DNA of 64,000 nucleotides from Epiperipatus broadwayi (GCA_028023455.1 JAQFVV010012395.1:1242001-1306000), one strand, 5' to 3'; shown: positions 1 to 12,838, counted from the stretch's first letter. Notes: a model not told the origin generated them from the letters alone. A program made the numbers and translations.

Positions 1-54
1 CCCCAAGATTTTGTAAAAGACCTGAAAAGAGACCGCATGTAAGATGAATAGGTT
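1..54 (+). pseudogene. RTE-type non-LTR retrotransposon, 3' coding fragment cut by window edge
   Basis: The first bases match, in the plus direction, the C-terminal coding end of the RTE copy at 28484-29256 (there on minus). Both share the stretch encoding the basic P-R-D-C-K-R-P..K-R-P-H-V sequence near the end of the RTE reverse transcriptase. Here the frame already holds stops and small indels, so it is a dead relic. Similarity fades after about 54. The rest of the element, if present, lies to the left of the window. Confidence 0.7.
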
Positions 55-1404
55 AAATAATAAAATTTATTGGAATAATTAAAAGCAGAAAATCTATGAA
101 TTAGAGAGAGCTTCAGCGGGCAATGACTTTATGTTTGGAAATGGTATATATATAAAGACAGAGATAGATGGGGGAAGAAACATTTGAAATGGGAAAAATT
201 GCAATTTTTCCTAGTTATTGGAAAACAAAATGAAATTATAAACCTTTCTCCAGTTTCTCCATTTCAAGCAGCTCTTTTAAAGAAAGCTAATTTCATTTCA
301 CGTTTGACATAGTGAGAAAAAGCTAATTTGGTCAAATAATAAAATAGCACTCTAGCTCAATTCAGGTGTTATGGTCTAAGATAATGCTCTTTGAAAAAGA
401 TTCATTTTTAACTTTAGGTTCATTATAGGATAGAGAGATGCTAGAGGAGCATGCTGATGCTGAGTGGCAATATTGAATTCTCACTCAATCTTTTCACTCT
501 TATGTGAAATTTGAGAAAAGTGAAGAGGAGAGGGGGAAGTCTGAAGTCAAAGAGTAAATACAACATCAAGTGATTGGTTCACTAGGCGTTATGAAAATTC
601 TACATTCTATGGAGTCAATTTACCGGATATTATTTTTATTTATAAGACTCCCCCACCCCTGTTATCGTTGCTACTTTTTCAAATGAATTAAAACAAACTT
701 GCTGAGACAGTATGTTAATAACAGCAAAATTTATTTTATTAACAGTGAGATAATTGTTACGTGAACTGTAATAGTGAAAGAAAGAGCAAAAAAGCCAGCT
801 TAAGATGTTATAAAGAATAACTTCAACACTCATTATTATTTAATACGATGAATAGAAGGCAAATGACATTGCATATGATCAATCAAAAAGATTAGTATAA
901 TATTTCTCTTATAATTCAGTAGATGGCATAAATAAATAACTACTTATTTATTACCTGTATTAATTTCATTACTTTAAAATATTTAGGCCAAGAAGGAAAC
1001 ATGCTTAATCGTAAGTAATTAGTTCCCTAAAACAAGTTCAAGTTGTGTGGAAATTCTTAGCTAGTGAATAGAATTTAAAGCCAGGTAATTGATAATGCTT
1101 AATTTGAATCCTTTTAGCAGCTTGTTTTTATATCAACCAATAATAATGGTCTTAATCAAATGCAAAATTACTGTTGTAGTTCAATTGGTAAAGTGTAGAC
1201 ATTCAACAGGTTGAATCATAAGTTATCATACACAAGACAAAAGATATATTCAATCAAAAATTTATCACTTTATTCATAAAATGAGTTCTTTAGGAGTTCT
1301 TTACAATCAAATGACTTGTCAACCAGAAGGTCATGTGACATTCGAATGCCAAAAGTGACAGGTTGTGTTTCATTTCGAGAATCTTTAGTTTTTTGAGTCT
1401 GTCA
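55..1404. other. AT-rich spacer, nothing recognised
   Basis: I see no gene, RNA or clear repeat here. The open frame on minus at 636-833 is short, of low complexity and has no recognisable motif. Confidence 0.6.
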
Positions 1405-1862
1405 TATTTGATGATGTGACATGGCTAATTCCTTTATGAAGAGAAATCTCTCAGCCACTATGTCCATAGAAACCTGTTAGCCACCTTCCCTTCCATTTCC
1501 ATTAACCCATCCTAAGATTTTCCCATATTCTTCTCTATCTGGCTCCATCCTATTTCCACATCATCATCTTGTCCACTCTATGGCCTTTAGATCTAGATCC
1601 TTGTATTCAAGCATAAAAACCAAGAACTCACTGTCTGTTTAACCACTTTTATATTTATTCTCCTACAACTTCATTATTTGTACCTTTTCTGCTTGTAAGC
1701 ATGTACATTCAATTAGTAGATGGCTAATACTTTCTATGTCTTCCGTACATAACTTGCAGACTAAATCACTCACATTTCTCCAATTATCCTGTTTGCACTT
1801 TAAACAGTAAAGTACTTTCCTTGTTATTATTGCAAATTAACTCATACCCAACATTCTGTTTA
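1405..1862 (-). pseudogene. Non-LTR retrotransposon 3' end with C-terminal zinc-binding motif
   Basis: Read on minus, this encodes a fragment with the motif CKLCTEDIESISHLLIEC (C-x2-C, then H and C), the zinc-knuckle-like C-terminus found after the reverse transcriptase in several non-LTR clades. It is clearly related to the copies at 11905-12756, sharing the L-F/M-F-K-x-x-T-G lead-in and the 3' UTR phrase 'ggctaacaggttt'. The 3' end lies near 1405 and carries a short CATCA-rich tail. It is interrupted by stops and truncated at the 5' end. The clade (CR1, Jockey or I type) cannot be decided from this piece. Confidence 0.75.
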
Positions 1863-3719
1863 CTTCTATATATATTTAAACTCTTTTTACTTTCCATATT
1901 AGTTCTTCATCTCCCTATTTTTTATTAATGCATTTATTCTTCTACCCATTCTTTGTCAATACAACACTCAACAAAATTATTAAAATCCTATTTTGCTCAC
2001 CCCTCTTTTTTATTTATTTATTTATTTTTTTAAAATATTCAATGTTTATTTTTTTAGTAAAACTATTAATACAAATAAGTTTAAATAAAATTTCTTTAAA
2101 CAGATAAATATAACCTATTCTGAATGCAGACTAAAATAGTCAGTTATAACATTATAATATGCAATTGTAATTTTCAAATTGCACCCAAAGTATTACTTAA
2201 ATAAGTGTAATATATCTATACTCACATATATATTTGTTAAAAGTTTGTTTTAACAGGTTTCTAATGATTATATAGATATAAAGAGTAAAAGAAAATATAG
2301 TACTGGTTATATGTATTATCTTATACTAAAAACTTAACAAAGTTTCATCTTCTACCCTTTTTTTTGCCTTTTTTATATTCATTTTGTTTAGTTTTTGCTC
2401 TTATGTTCAACTACAAACATTTCTATTGGGAAGCAGCAAACCAAGATAGCCATAACCACGTAAACAGCAAAATATTTTTTAATAAAATAAGAGAAAACAC
2501 TTTTACATTATACAGATAGATTGTAACTAAACAGGAATGAGCAAAAGGTTTGGACTTTGTGGTTAATTATTCCAATGTATAAATATATAAAATGCGCTAA
2601 AAGAACACAAAAAGCTGAAGATAAAGAAATCATAATATAGATTGATACAAACTATATATATATATATAAGTATGTGGCTAAGTGCTTTCGATCCAGAGAA
2701 ATGCAAATAAATTAAGCATATAAAAGAACAAGTGCTAAGAGCCAAATAGTATCAGCTGTCTTTTGGAGAGTTTATTTACATTATATAACTCATTGAAAGT
2801 TTCAATTACTTTCTATTCATCACATACACATTTCCTATAGCTAGCACATTAATTGTTTGAGCTATTTATTATATATAGATAATAATTAATCATAAAACCT
2901 GAGTTTAGACTTGAGCTCAGATTCATAAAATTTTTGGAAATATATGATTATTCAAATATTTAAAAGTTAAATTTGATGTATTCATGTAACTTAAAGGTGA
3001 CCTATTAGTGAATATTCCATAAAAAAAAAACTAATTTAATGAAAAGTAAATTTTTTCCTAGTAAGTGCTAGAAATTTAAATACTGTAATAAAATTGTACT
3101 AGTTTGTATCTCATATAAAATGATGCTAAAAAGAGAAATGCTTAAAAACTTGTTTAATTTATAAGTAAATAATTTTCAAAAAATTAATTAAAGAAATAAA
3201 TCAAGTACCCAATTGCATTATTAAATAGTAAAAAATTCATAATCAAAAATTACATTTCTTTATATATACAATAACAGGTCTGTTATATGGCACACAATAA
3301 TACAATGTGTGTGTACAAATATATATAAAGTTGAAAGGAAAAGTAGAAATAAACACAGACAAAAATTTTAGTAGATATTTTCTATATTCCTGGAATAAAA
3401 ATAATAAATAAAGGGTTAAATAACTCTGAATTTAAAACAGAATTTTATTATAAATTAAAACATTTAAAAAAGGTCTGAATAAATATTAATATTGTATTAT
3501 TATTCTGATTCTGAATTTAAAAACAAGCATGTTTTTTTTTATTAATGCTTGTATACATTTCTTTATCTATTTTTAAAAATCTTTGGTAAGATTTCCAAAT
3601 GTAGCCTTTTAATTAAAAATGCTTATGGAGGGATTAAAATTGTTTGCAATCAAGAGAGATAAAAAACACAGTTTTTAAATTAGAGTTATTGTCATCTCAG
3701 ATGATTCTATAAACAGACT
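1863..3719. other. AT-rich spacer with simple sequence
   Basis: The stretch holds A/T homopolymers and short AT dinucleotide runs (for example near 2655). The minus frame at 2563-2745 is low complexity. Nothing else is recognised. Confidence 0.55.
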
Positions 3720-4045
3720 GGTAAAAAAGTATCAGTTCAGTTTGTCTTGCAGTTTTTGTGAGCTGGCCAGAAGATTCTGGTTAATATTTTTTGAGAGACA
3801 GTTGGCTAATAGGCCAGCTGCAAAGTCTGGATAGCAATTTTTAAAAAAGTTTAGCTGGTTAATATTTTTTAAAAAGCAAGTGACTAAGAGTTAGCTGCAA
3901 AGTCTTGTTTTAATATTTAGAGAAACAGCTAGCTCATAGCTAACTTCAAAGTTTGACTTTAAAATTTTTGAGAAGCAGTGGGCAGTAAGAATAGTTTGCT
4001 GTAGTTGGCAGTAAATAGCTGGCCAAAAGAGTTGTTTTGCAGAGA
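3720..4045. repeat. Degenerate tandem repeat, roughly 50-75 bp units
   Basis: Four or more diverged units recur around 3776, 3850, 3906 and 3956. Each has a 'ttaatatttttt' stretch, a 'gaga-agcag' stretch, a 'gctaat/agctg' stretch and ends near 'gctgcaaagtct'. Strong divergence implies an old array. The minus frame at 3891-4076 runs across it and is not a gene. Confidence 0.6.
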
Positions 4046-4254
4046 TGGTTTCCAGAACTATACAGATAACTCTCATGAAGATGTAGCTGAAGTCAAGACC
4101 GAAGGAGGCAGCTGCTGCTGATTCACTATACTGAAGTTTGGAACATAAAAGGAAGATACTTCTCTCTCTAAAGCCTTAAACATGGATGAAAAAGTTTGCT
4201 GGCCTGAAGCTCATCAAGTCCAAGACAGAAGCAAACTGATTCAATGCCAACATT

Positions 4255-4345
4255 TACCTGATATGTTTCCTGATGATGACAATTACCAGAATTATACTTT
4301 TTCCTGATGATGACAATAAGCCTGGATTATATTTTTCTGATGGAC
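4255..4345. repeat. Short tandem repeat built on 'cctgatgatgacaat'
   Basis: Two close units and a partial third carry the core 'cctgatgatgacaat' at about 4266 and 4302, followed by 'ttctgatgg'. A CTGATGA string occurs, but no GAAA partner is placed to make a hammerhead. Confidence 0.55.
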
Positions 4346-4469
4346 CAAAAACCAAGCTTATGAAGAGAAAGTTTGAAGAAATTGGTATATATAAGCTGCT
4401 GTTTATCTAGACATGCAGGGAAACACAGATAACATATCACATGTACATACAGTGAGTTATTTTAATATT

Positions 4470-5659
4470 CTTTGACCTGAAATGATGTTTTAAAATTTAG
4501 AGATATATAGTATAGAACAGTATTATCTTAAATTGTTTAAACTATATTTTTAAAAAAAAATAATGCAAATAAAAAACTCTGCTTTGATTAAAAAAATTCA
4601 AGAATCAGAATTAAAACAGTTAAAAGATATTTTAAAATTTTTTAGAGAAGCAACATGTGATAAAGCAATCATAATTTTGTTTGAATTAAAATCAAAAAGT
4701 AAATCTTTTAGATTGATTTAAAAGTGTTAATAATTAATCAACAATCAAAATGAGTTAAGAGTAACCTGATGGAAAAACAAATCTTTTTTAGAGCAATCAA
4801 TCAACAATAATCAGGTCAAAAAGTTTTTATTTTAAGAAAAAAGAAGATATTAAACTGTTATGAAAGAATTTTTATTATTGTATCAAATTAAATATATGGT
4901 ACAAACGATAGCATGTACATTTCAATGTGCACAAACATATGTGTTAATTACATGGTATAAAAATTAATAATTCTATTATTTTAACAAACTTAAATATATT
5001 TATGTAATAGTAAAGCATGCCATTGTGAGCATATATGTGTGTTTTATGTAAACCACCATATAGCAACTTAAAAAGTTTAATCGTGTATTTATTATTTTAT
5101 GATGATTGAAATATAGTCATCAAATGTACTGCACTATGTGTGTGCACATATATAGCAATGTTTGTCAAATAGAACATATATGTAAAATGTAATCAATTTT
5201 TTATTATTATTAAATGTCAATTCAAACATGTTCATTTTATATCAAGCCACATGCCTGTGTGGGCTGAATGGGTTTTAAGTAAACCTAAGGGAATATATAT
5301 GTAAACCAATGTAATAACTTGAATTTTGTATTAATCACATATATGTAAATGACAATGTGATATTTTGTTATTATTGTGTGTTAATCAAAATCAGAAGGCT
5401 TAATTGACATGCATAGCCTTATTCTAGACATTAATATCATTTTTTTTAATTTTTTTATTGTTAATAAACTTCTGTTCAGTTATGAAAATTATTCCAATGG
5501 TTCTAAATACTTTTAGAACCTCTGTTTCCATCATTTCTTGGCCATATAGTTGAGCTTGCATTCTTCTGAGCTATATTCATGCAATAATGACTAATATACA
5601 AATAGGAGTGTATATTAGTGCTTTTGGGCATCCAGAGATGATTAATCATCATCCTGGTT
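4470..5659. other. AT-rich spacer, possible very degenerate tandem repeats
   Basis: Between about 4880 and 5400, phrases such as 'atatatgtaaac' and 'ttttatgtaaacc' recur at loose intervals. This suggests an old satellite-like array that I cannot delimit. No gene is seen. Confidence 0.4.
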
Positions 5660-6345
5660 GACACAAAAGAGAATACTCTTTAAAGCCCATGCACTACATT
5701 TAATTTTAGTTTAGTCTTAGAAATGAAGCTTATAGTTGGCCAGGGTATTTATGGCACTAAGTGGCCAGAGCATTGATGATGATCAGCATGTTTAATATCC
5801 CAGCTTTATTGTTTAGATTTTTCTGATTATGTATTCTGATGGAATAGCACTTAGGTTGGTGCATCCAAAGTTATGTTTAAATAATTGCCCAAGGTGGCAA
5901 AGACTCAATAATTATCCTGGTCTACAGAAGACCCATTTCCAATCATGCCACAAGATGGACTGTTAATTTTTGATTGATGACATGATGATGAATTGTTTAT
6001 TTTGAATATTACTTACTTTTCATAATGCTGGTTGATATATATATATATATAATCATAGTTACTCTGAGGAATAACTGTCTGATCTCTCAGAGATCTCTTA
6101 TGATCTCATTCTCTTGAATATAAAATTACTTACGCATATATTTTTGGATGCTAAACATTACTTTAACATTTATTTAATATCTTACTTAAATATTATAGTT
6201 TTTCATAAATTTAGATTTCATAACTTATACTTCATATTTTGTTTACTTGGGGTTGATGACGAGTTGCCATTACCCCAGGTACAACCTTCATTTACGACCT
6301 CACATATACACTATCCTGTTATAATATATTTTAAATTAATGTAAA
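5660..6345 (+). repeat. Unrecognised ~650-bp interspersed repeat, copy 1
   Basis: This aligns over its length with 45410-46060 in the same orientation. Shared blocks include 'tctttaaagcccatgca', 'ttagtttagtcttagaaatg', 'ggcaaagactc', 'tctgatctctcaga/acag' and the closing 'ggggttgatgacgagttg'. Identity is moderate with many indels, so both copies are old. No coding motif or clear terminal structure is visible. The plus frame at 6114-6344 lies inside and is not conserved in the second copy. Confidence 0.7.
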
Positions 6346-7470
6346 TATAAAAGACTGCTTTATGAAAATTGTTTTTGTGTTTATATTTTAAAGAACATTT
6401 GCCATAGAATTTTGAACTTTAAAATTTTCTATTTCATGCAGAAAGAAGAATAATTAACAAATAAACTAACATAGGTTTTTAACAATTCAACTTTTTTTTA
6501 TAAAGAAATATATTTCGACATCAAATTGTAGAATTGTGTAACTTTTGCAAAGATTAAAATGGATGCTATTTTTATTGAAAATAAACATGTAATATAAAAT
6601 TACAAATATTTTGAATTTTGGTAGTCAGAATTATGAACAAATACATATTCATATATTTATGGATAAATTAAAATTCTCATAAAAAGTTTGTTACAGATAC
6701 TGACTGTCCATATTGTTTTCCAAATGTAAATAGATTTTTTTTAAAAAAAGTTAGTGATTAGAAAGTTGTGATTTTCATATGTTTTAAGAGTCGTACAGAG
6801 GGAATCAATTCAATGATAGTAATATTTAGTCAATGGCACTTCCAGTACAGTGTATCAGACTCATGGCAATTTAACAGTCTAGTTAATATTCCAATGCATG
6901 TGCAGTGGAACACTGGTGTTTCTTGATTGAGAACATTGTTAGACTTGGCAATAAACCAGGTCTCTCTTATCTTACTCTTCCTAACATTAGGCTCATTGCA
7001 GACAGTATTAATTATTTGAGGTTAAAATTCATGTCCAGTATTTTTCTTATGACTGAAGAAAACAGAATTAACTTGAGAGTTCATTTTAGGTTTTTTTGTT
7101 ATGTGTTGCTATAAACACGTTAATGTACTAGCTTTCATCTCTCCATAATAAGTGGCATAACAGTCAGATCCTTGCCAATTAATCAAACATACGATTTCAT
7201 TACTTATCATCTTGTTCTACCCTATCTTTTTTTGTCGATTCATTTATTTACAAATTATTTCTTTAACTTCATATCTAGATGTGGCACATACACCAAGAAA
7301 TCCATTTTATTTTTATTTATATTTACATAGATTTATATGACATAAATTTGTCATAAAACAATCTTAATTGTCTATATAATATATATATTTTTTGTAACCC
7401 ACACTTACTAAGTCATTAACGCATTTCTCAATATTCCTCTTTCTATCTATCTCAAATTTATACAAATGTA
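6346..7470. other. AT-rich spacer, nothing recognised
   Basis: Only simple AT-rich sequence is seen. The plus frame at 6905-7114 has no recognisable domain. Confidence 0.5.
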
Positions 7471-7690
7471 AATTATGTTTATCCTCCAACTCCCATCCTC
7501 TCAGCCTCTGTCACAGGCCTCATCCATCTAAATGTTTGCGACCCATGCAGTAGCTCGCTCAATGAGGACATGCATCTCAAACTTGCAACCAAAGACTTTT
7601 CTTGGCCTGGACTACACATCCTTCCCACTTTTCTTTTAAAATGTATCCTTTTCCTTTCACCATGTTGTTCCTCGATTTTCATTTTACCAT
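7471..7690. other. Less AT-rich island of unknown origin
   Basis: This stretch is visibly richer in G/C than its surroundings and is open on minus (7479-7682). I do not recognise the protein in any frame. It could be a decayed element fragment or chance. Confidence 0.3.
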
Positions 7691-7878
7691 GTAATCACTT
7701 CTTTGTAAACCTTTTTTAACTGCATTTGTATCTGTTTTTTTTTTTTGATGAATAAACTTTCATCACTGGAGGAAAAAAAAAGATACTTAAATCCTGCCAA
7801 TTTATATTTTAGAGGGATGTATGATGATGGGTGTATAAAGCCTCTTAGATTTAATAACTTGATAACCATTTTATAAGG

Positions 7879-7972
7879 AAACTCATTCTTGTTTCTCTAT
7901 ATATTAACATCTAAGTACTTTAACGAACTCATTCTTATTTCTGTATATATTAACATCTAATTACTTTAACGT
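7879..7972. repeat. Tandem duplication, ~46 bp x 2
   Basis: Two adjacent units share 'aactcattctt', 'tatatattaacatctaa' and 'tactttaac' with few differences. Confidence 0.85.
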
Positions 7973-8094
7973 TTGATTAAGTTCAAATTCTGTAGACAGA
8001 GTTACTAATTTATTTATTTAAATGGTATATAGATAACTTCTTTATACAAATATGATATGGGTATTTAAAATGATTACATTTTTTTTTTAAATCT

Positions 8095-8640
8095 TGGCTG
8101 TTATAATCATTTAGCAATCTCAGATAAAATGCTGCCACTATATAACATTTACTGTTTTACCTGTTATTGAAAGTAAATTTTTAGCTATGGAATCATATCC
8201 TTGTTTTTTTGCTTTTGAAAATTATTATACAGAAAGATGAGGTTTTTGTTTAGCTTAAGAGTAAATTTAACTCCATAAAAATATGTTATTTGAACTCTGA
8301 TCATGTCGTTTTCATTTTTCTGATATCAGCTGAAGAGTTAGCAATTTGATATTAGAAGAGACAACCACATTTTATCATTCACTTGTTATTGAAAATAAAC
8401 TTTTAGCATAAAATCCTAATTTCTTTGGATTAGCAAAACAATTGGGAAAAAATGTAACTTAAAGATTGATTTAATTTCGTTACAAAAATGTATTATGGAT
8501 AGAAAATTGATCGTGTGGTTTTTCTCTTTTTTATGACTACTAAAGCAATAATGATTTGCCCATTAAAAATTACCATTTTCTTTTGTTTCATTGTTTTAAT
8601 GAATGAAATAAATTTTTAACATAATAGACAAAAATTATGT
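8095..8640. repeat. Degenerate tandem repeat, ~220 bp units x 2.5
   Basis: The phrase 'gttattgaaagtaaattttt' at 8164 recurs as 'gttattgaaaataaactttt' at 8385 and in weaker form near 8598. Each is followed by 'agcat..aatcctaatttc..ttt' and preceded by 'agcaat..gat'. Units are diverged but collinear. Confidence 0.6.
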
Positions 8641-10297
8641 TTCACATGTGACATATAATTAATAATATATATCTATTACATATATTTTCATAGCATTCAG
8701 CTTTTAAAGTTTTCTTTTTTAAACACTTCACCTTTTTCATTAATGTGTGCGCTATAAAAGTTGAAGCTATAATGTGTGTACATTTTGTAATGGAGAGGGG
8801 GTCACCTGTACCTGTATTGTGAAGGTAGAAAATATATATAAGCAGAATGATATATCTGTTATTATAATAAGTTTGGATTATCTATTGAACAATTATTTGT
8901 TATATACCTTTCTTAATAATAATAATTCATTGTATACTTTCTATTCTAGAATAATTTATGTAAGTTTATGACACAAGATGGTAACATCAAAACAAAGCAT
9001 TTCCCATATGTATTTTGGTTGATGATAAGTAGCAGCCATTACATTTTTACTTATTCATGCAAATGAATACCTTTATGTTTTGAATCAAATCATCTTGTCT
9101 ATATGGTTATATAGATGAGATACTAAATAAACTACCATATATTTTAATGACCTCAATTATATAATATCATGCAAAAAGCTAATACATATATAAAGACACT
9201 CTCTTAGCTTTCATTTAACATCTAAACTAATGCCAGTAATACAATCTATATTTATCTACTCTATCTATTCAAAAATGAAGTCAATGAATGCCAGGGAGTA
9301 AGTAGCATTGGACTGCATATACTCATCTATCTAACAATAGTTTTAACTTCTTTTATAGTAATTAATGATGAATCAACAACCATATATTCTAAAGTTCTTT
9401 ATAATACTTTTAATTGAAGGTAAGTCTGAAAAGATTGGTATTTCCAAAATAAAATATATCATTAATACAAATGTTAATGCAGATGTTAAGTTTAATCCAA
9501 GATAGATATGCAATGCTCTGTTTTGATATATACACTTAATAGTAATTCAAAATCAATTAGCATGCAACTAAGATCACCTATACATCTATGGGCCTGTTGG
9601 CTTAAAGTTAGGTTATGTGGATTCTCTATCTGAATATTTATCTATATATTAATATATGTGCCATCATCATTTTTAATTAATATACATCTACTGTAGAATA
9701 AAGATAGCTATAAATATATTATAAAAATTATAATTCACACTTTAACTTCTCTACATAGATCCATTAAACGTCCTGTGCTGGTCGTTCATCTCATAAATGA
9801 TATTTTTCTAAGACTTTAGGAGACATGGTTGTAGGAGTTCAGCTGCATTTAACCTAGTGTTCACTGATTCTATATCATTCAGTGCAGCAGTAAAATGATA
9901 ATTTTGAAACTCGGTGCTCAAACATCATATGAACTCTTGAGCTACAAACCATTAATTCAATTATTATGACTGTTCACATTGCAATTTCTAAGGTTGGAAA
10001 ACATATATAGTTTCATATATATTTTCCTCCCTTAATTTGTTTGGGGATGAATAATTAATCCGAGGAGTAGTCAATAATTTATCAACCACTAACCCTTCAA
10101 CCATTTGTCATGTATAAGATACTGTAATGCTGAAGCTCCAAATCAACTTGCAGTGGAATATTGACATCACAGAATAAATTCTGACAATGCGAGGAGTAAT
10201 CAGAATGTACATTAGTACAAAAGTACTTTCTTGTGTTAATTTCCAAATGGGATACAGACTTTTTTTTAGCTCTACTACTGTTTCATTACTAAATCCA
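8641..10297. other. AT-rich spacer, nothing recognised
   Basis: No gene or clear repeat is seen. The frame at 8774-8971 is low complexity. Confidence 0.5.
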
Positions 10298-10613
10298 GTA
10301 TTAGGGGATTTGAACTCAGATTTTCAAGCACCTTTCAACTATCTACACTATCTCATACAACTGATACATATAACTACACACATGTAGAAGAGATAAATAA
10401 TCACCAATATACGTATTTCATTAACTGAGCACTGATTATATATATGTGTGGGAGATGATAATCTGGACCAACTGATGAGTACTGGTTCAGCATGTAATAT
10501 GCATATTGATTATTTATCTCTTCTACATGTGTGTGGTCATACGTATCAGTTGTATGAGATAGGGTGGATAGTTGAAGGTGCTTGATAATCTGAGTTCAAA
10601 TCCCCTATACTTA
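10298..10613. mobile_element. Inverted pair of a hammerhead-bearing short retroelement
   Basis: The left arm (10303-10420) and right arm (10494-10607) are inverted copies of the same sequence, outer ends meeting at 'ggggatttgaactcag' and its complement. The right copy (plus) holds a hammerhead-like core at 10457-10519 and ends in a tRNA-like B-box phrase 'gagttcaaatcc'. The left copy (minus) begins near the ribozyme's GAAA and carries the downstream half. I find no convincing TSD. The two open frames here (10187-10387 plus, 10523-10786 minus) are shadows of the repeat. Confidence 0.75.
10457..10519 (+). ncRNA. Hammerhead ribozyme relic (family A, copy 1)
   Basis: Visible parts in order: GATAATC (helix I, 5' side), ACCAA, the core CTGATGA (10472-10478), a helix II hairpin (10479-10493), GTAA at 10494-10497 where GAAA is required, a short palindromic helix III, then TTG and ATTAT for the 3' side of helix I. 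One core base is wrong (GAAA to GTAA), so cleavage is unlikely. The fold matches copies at 51481 and 55665, which carry different lesions. Confidence 0.6.
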
Positions 10614-11904
10614 TAGATGCTTGCTAAACTTGTCCTAACTTTCTTATCAGCCACTGCTTTTTTTTGCAAAATCTTCAACCCAATTCTGTGGAATACTTGA
10701 TAGCTAATTAATTTTCTTCTTTTAATTATCACATCACTGAAACCTATTAAATACATTACTGCTGGCTTAGTATCAGTTCTACACACTTATTGACTTAATT
10801 TAAAAACTAAGGCTTTTTGGAAATCTCAGGCCATTAGTTTGAATAGTATTTAACAGTTATTGGTGGCTACTAAGACAAAGACCGCTTTAGCATCTCTTTA
10901 TAGTGAAATAGTGAAGTTTGGAGAGATTATACTGATTAGCCAAATGCTAGTTGCTACCGTCTACGGTTTCCTTTCCTTATTGACTTTCAATTTAAAAAGA
11001 ATAAAGTATCACTTGTTAAGTAATACTTAAGTGATCTGATGAAATGGTTATGGTCTGATTATCTGAAGAAAAATTGTAATTGAAATCTGAAAAAAAAAGT
11101 TTGTTTCATCCAGGTGCAGTGATATGGGTCAAATCGGGATAGTCATGGCATAGCTGCCCCAGTTTTAAAATATATATTACTATATGTTTTATTATAATAT
11201 ATATATATTTGTACAAAAACTCTGATTGTAATTCTAAAAATTGTTTATACCATTAAAAAAAATCTATTTTTTGCCTTACTGATATAATTTCACTGAGGAG
11301 AGTTGAATCAACTCACGGTAGAGGTACCTTTTATTTAACTCAATCCACAAGCCAATGAGTTTGACAGTTTAATGTCTCAGTTTAATGTCTCCATAGACAT
11401 TAGATGTTCTACTATCTGAATTAATTTTATTATTCTCTATACAATTTCAAATGCTCCCCTCTCTCCCGTTTCTCTTTAAATAACAGAATTCTAACACAAC
11501 TTTTAACAAAAAAATATTTTATGTAAGAATGTCAGTATCTCCTCTTCATTAATACGAGGAAGGATGTTTCCCAAAGAGAAGGAAGGCAGAAAAATGCAGT
11601 GATCCCAGATAAGCTCACTGGAGAACTAATTAATTGAATTGTTCTCCTGCAAGCGAAATTTCATTAAGACAGAATAATAGTTTTGTCAACGTCCAAGATA
11701 TCTTCCCAATGCTTCTTATTATATAAATAATCATTATAAATTAAAGAAACACATATTCTATATATATATATTACTGGGACTAAGATTAGTAGGATCACTA
11801 TAACAAAAATATCACTTAAAGAAAATTAACTAAAGAGGGCATTACTGATGCTCTTTCCATAATGCGAGTTAATTTATGATAATAATAAGGAAAGTAGTTT
11901 ATTA
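10614..11904. other. AT-rich spacer, nothing recognised
   Basis: No coding, RNA or repeat structure is recognised. Confidence 0.5.
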
Positions 11905-12330
11905 TTTAAGGCTCGAACGGGGATCTTTAGCAACAAGAGAATATACATGTAAATGGAAAACCATGGATAATTTAGGGTGCAAATTGTGTAAGGAAGGTAT
12001 AGAAAATATTAGGCACCTGTTGATCGAATGTAAATGCTTGAAAGCAGAAAGGGTACAGATAATGAAGTTATGGGAGAATAGACATAAATAAACTGACTAC
12101 AGAAAGTGAGTTATTAGTTTTTATGTTGGGTTTGTGAAGAGATAAGGAGGATTTAGATATAAAGGCCATAGAGTTGACAAAGATTATGTTGTGGAAATGG
12201 GATGGGGCAGAATATGGGAAGACTTAAGAGTGGGGAATGGAGAATAAAATGGCTAACAGGTTTATCTGGGCATAATTGCTGAGATATTCTTGACTTCGTT
12301 TAAGGAGAAGCCAAATACATCACATCACAT
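11905..12330 (+). pseudogene. 5'-truncated non-LTR retrotransposon 3' end, tandem copy A
   Basis: This encodes the C-terminal zinc motif CKLCKEGIENIRHLLIEC, part of the domain after the reverse transcriptase in a non-LTR element. Relative to copy B it has one extra G in 'gaacgggg' and a stop shortly after the motif, so the frame is broken. The open frame 11876-12091 covers only part. The 3' UTR runs through 'ggctaacaggttta' to a CATCACATCAC-type tail. The unit is 426 bp, the same length as copy B, which it abuts directly. Confidence 0.85.
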
Positions 12331-12756
12331 GTTTAAGGCTCGAACGGGATCTTTAGCAACAAGAGAATATACATGTAAATGGAAAACTATGGGTGATTTA
12401 GCGTGCAAATTATGTAAGGAAGGTATAGAAAATATTAGGCATCTATTGATTGAATGTAAATGCTTGAAAGCAGAAAGGGTACAGATAATGAAATTATGGG
12501 AGAATAGGTATGAACAAAGTGACTATACAGAAAGTGAGTTATTAGCTTTTATGCTGGGTTTGCAAAAAGATAAGGGGGATTTAGATTTAAAGGCCATAGA
12601 GTTGACAAAGATCATGTTGTGGAAATGGGATGGGGCAGAATATGGGAAGACTTAGAGTGGGGAATGGAAAATAAAGTGGCTAACAGGTTTATCGGGGCAT
12701 AGTTGCTGAGATATTCTTGACTTCGTTTAAGGAGAAGCCAAATACATCACATCACA
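12331..12756 (+). pseudogene. 5'-truncated non-LTR retrotransposon 3' end, tandem copy B
   Basis: The best-preserved copy in the window: an open frame reaching 12655 encodes F-K-A-R-T-G, then the zinc motif CKLCKEGIENIRHLLIEC, then an acidic/Lys-rich tail ending W-D-G-A-E-Y-G-K-T before a stop. The 3' UTR and tail match copy A. Being 5'-truncated at the same base as copy A suggests tandem duplication of an already truncated insertion rather than two independent insertions. No RT or endonuclease remains. Function, if any, is not supported. Confidence 0.85.
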
Positions 12757-12838
12757 ATGGCTAACAGGTTTCTCCGGGCACAGTGGCTGTGAGATTCCAG
12801 ACTCCAAAAAAGGGGGTCACAGTGCATTGCATCACAAT
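12757..12838 (+). mobile_element. Third, diverged 3' UTR fragment of the same non-LTR family
   Basis: It begins 'atggctaacaggtttctcc' immediately after copy B's tail and ends in 'gcattgcatcacaatgc'. It is related to, but distinct from, the 3' ends of copies A and B, resembling the subfamily at 1405-1862 in places. Confidence 0.7.
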
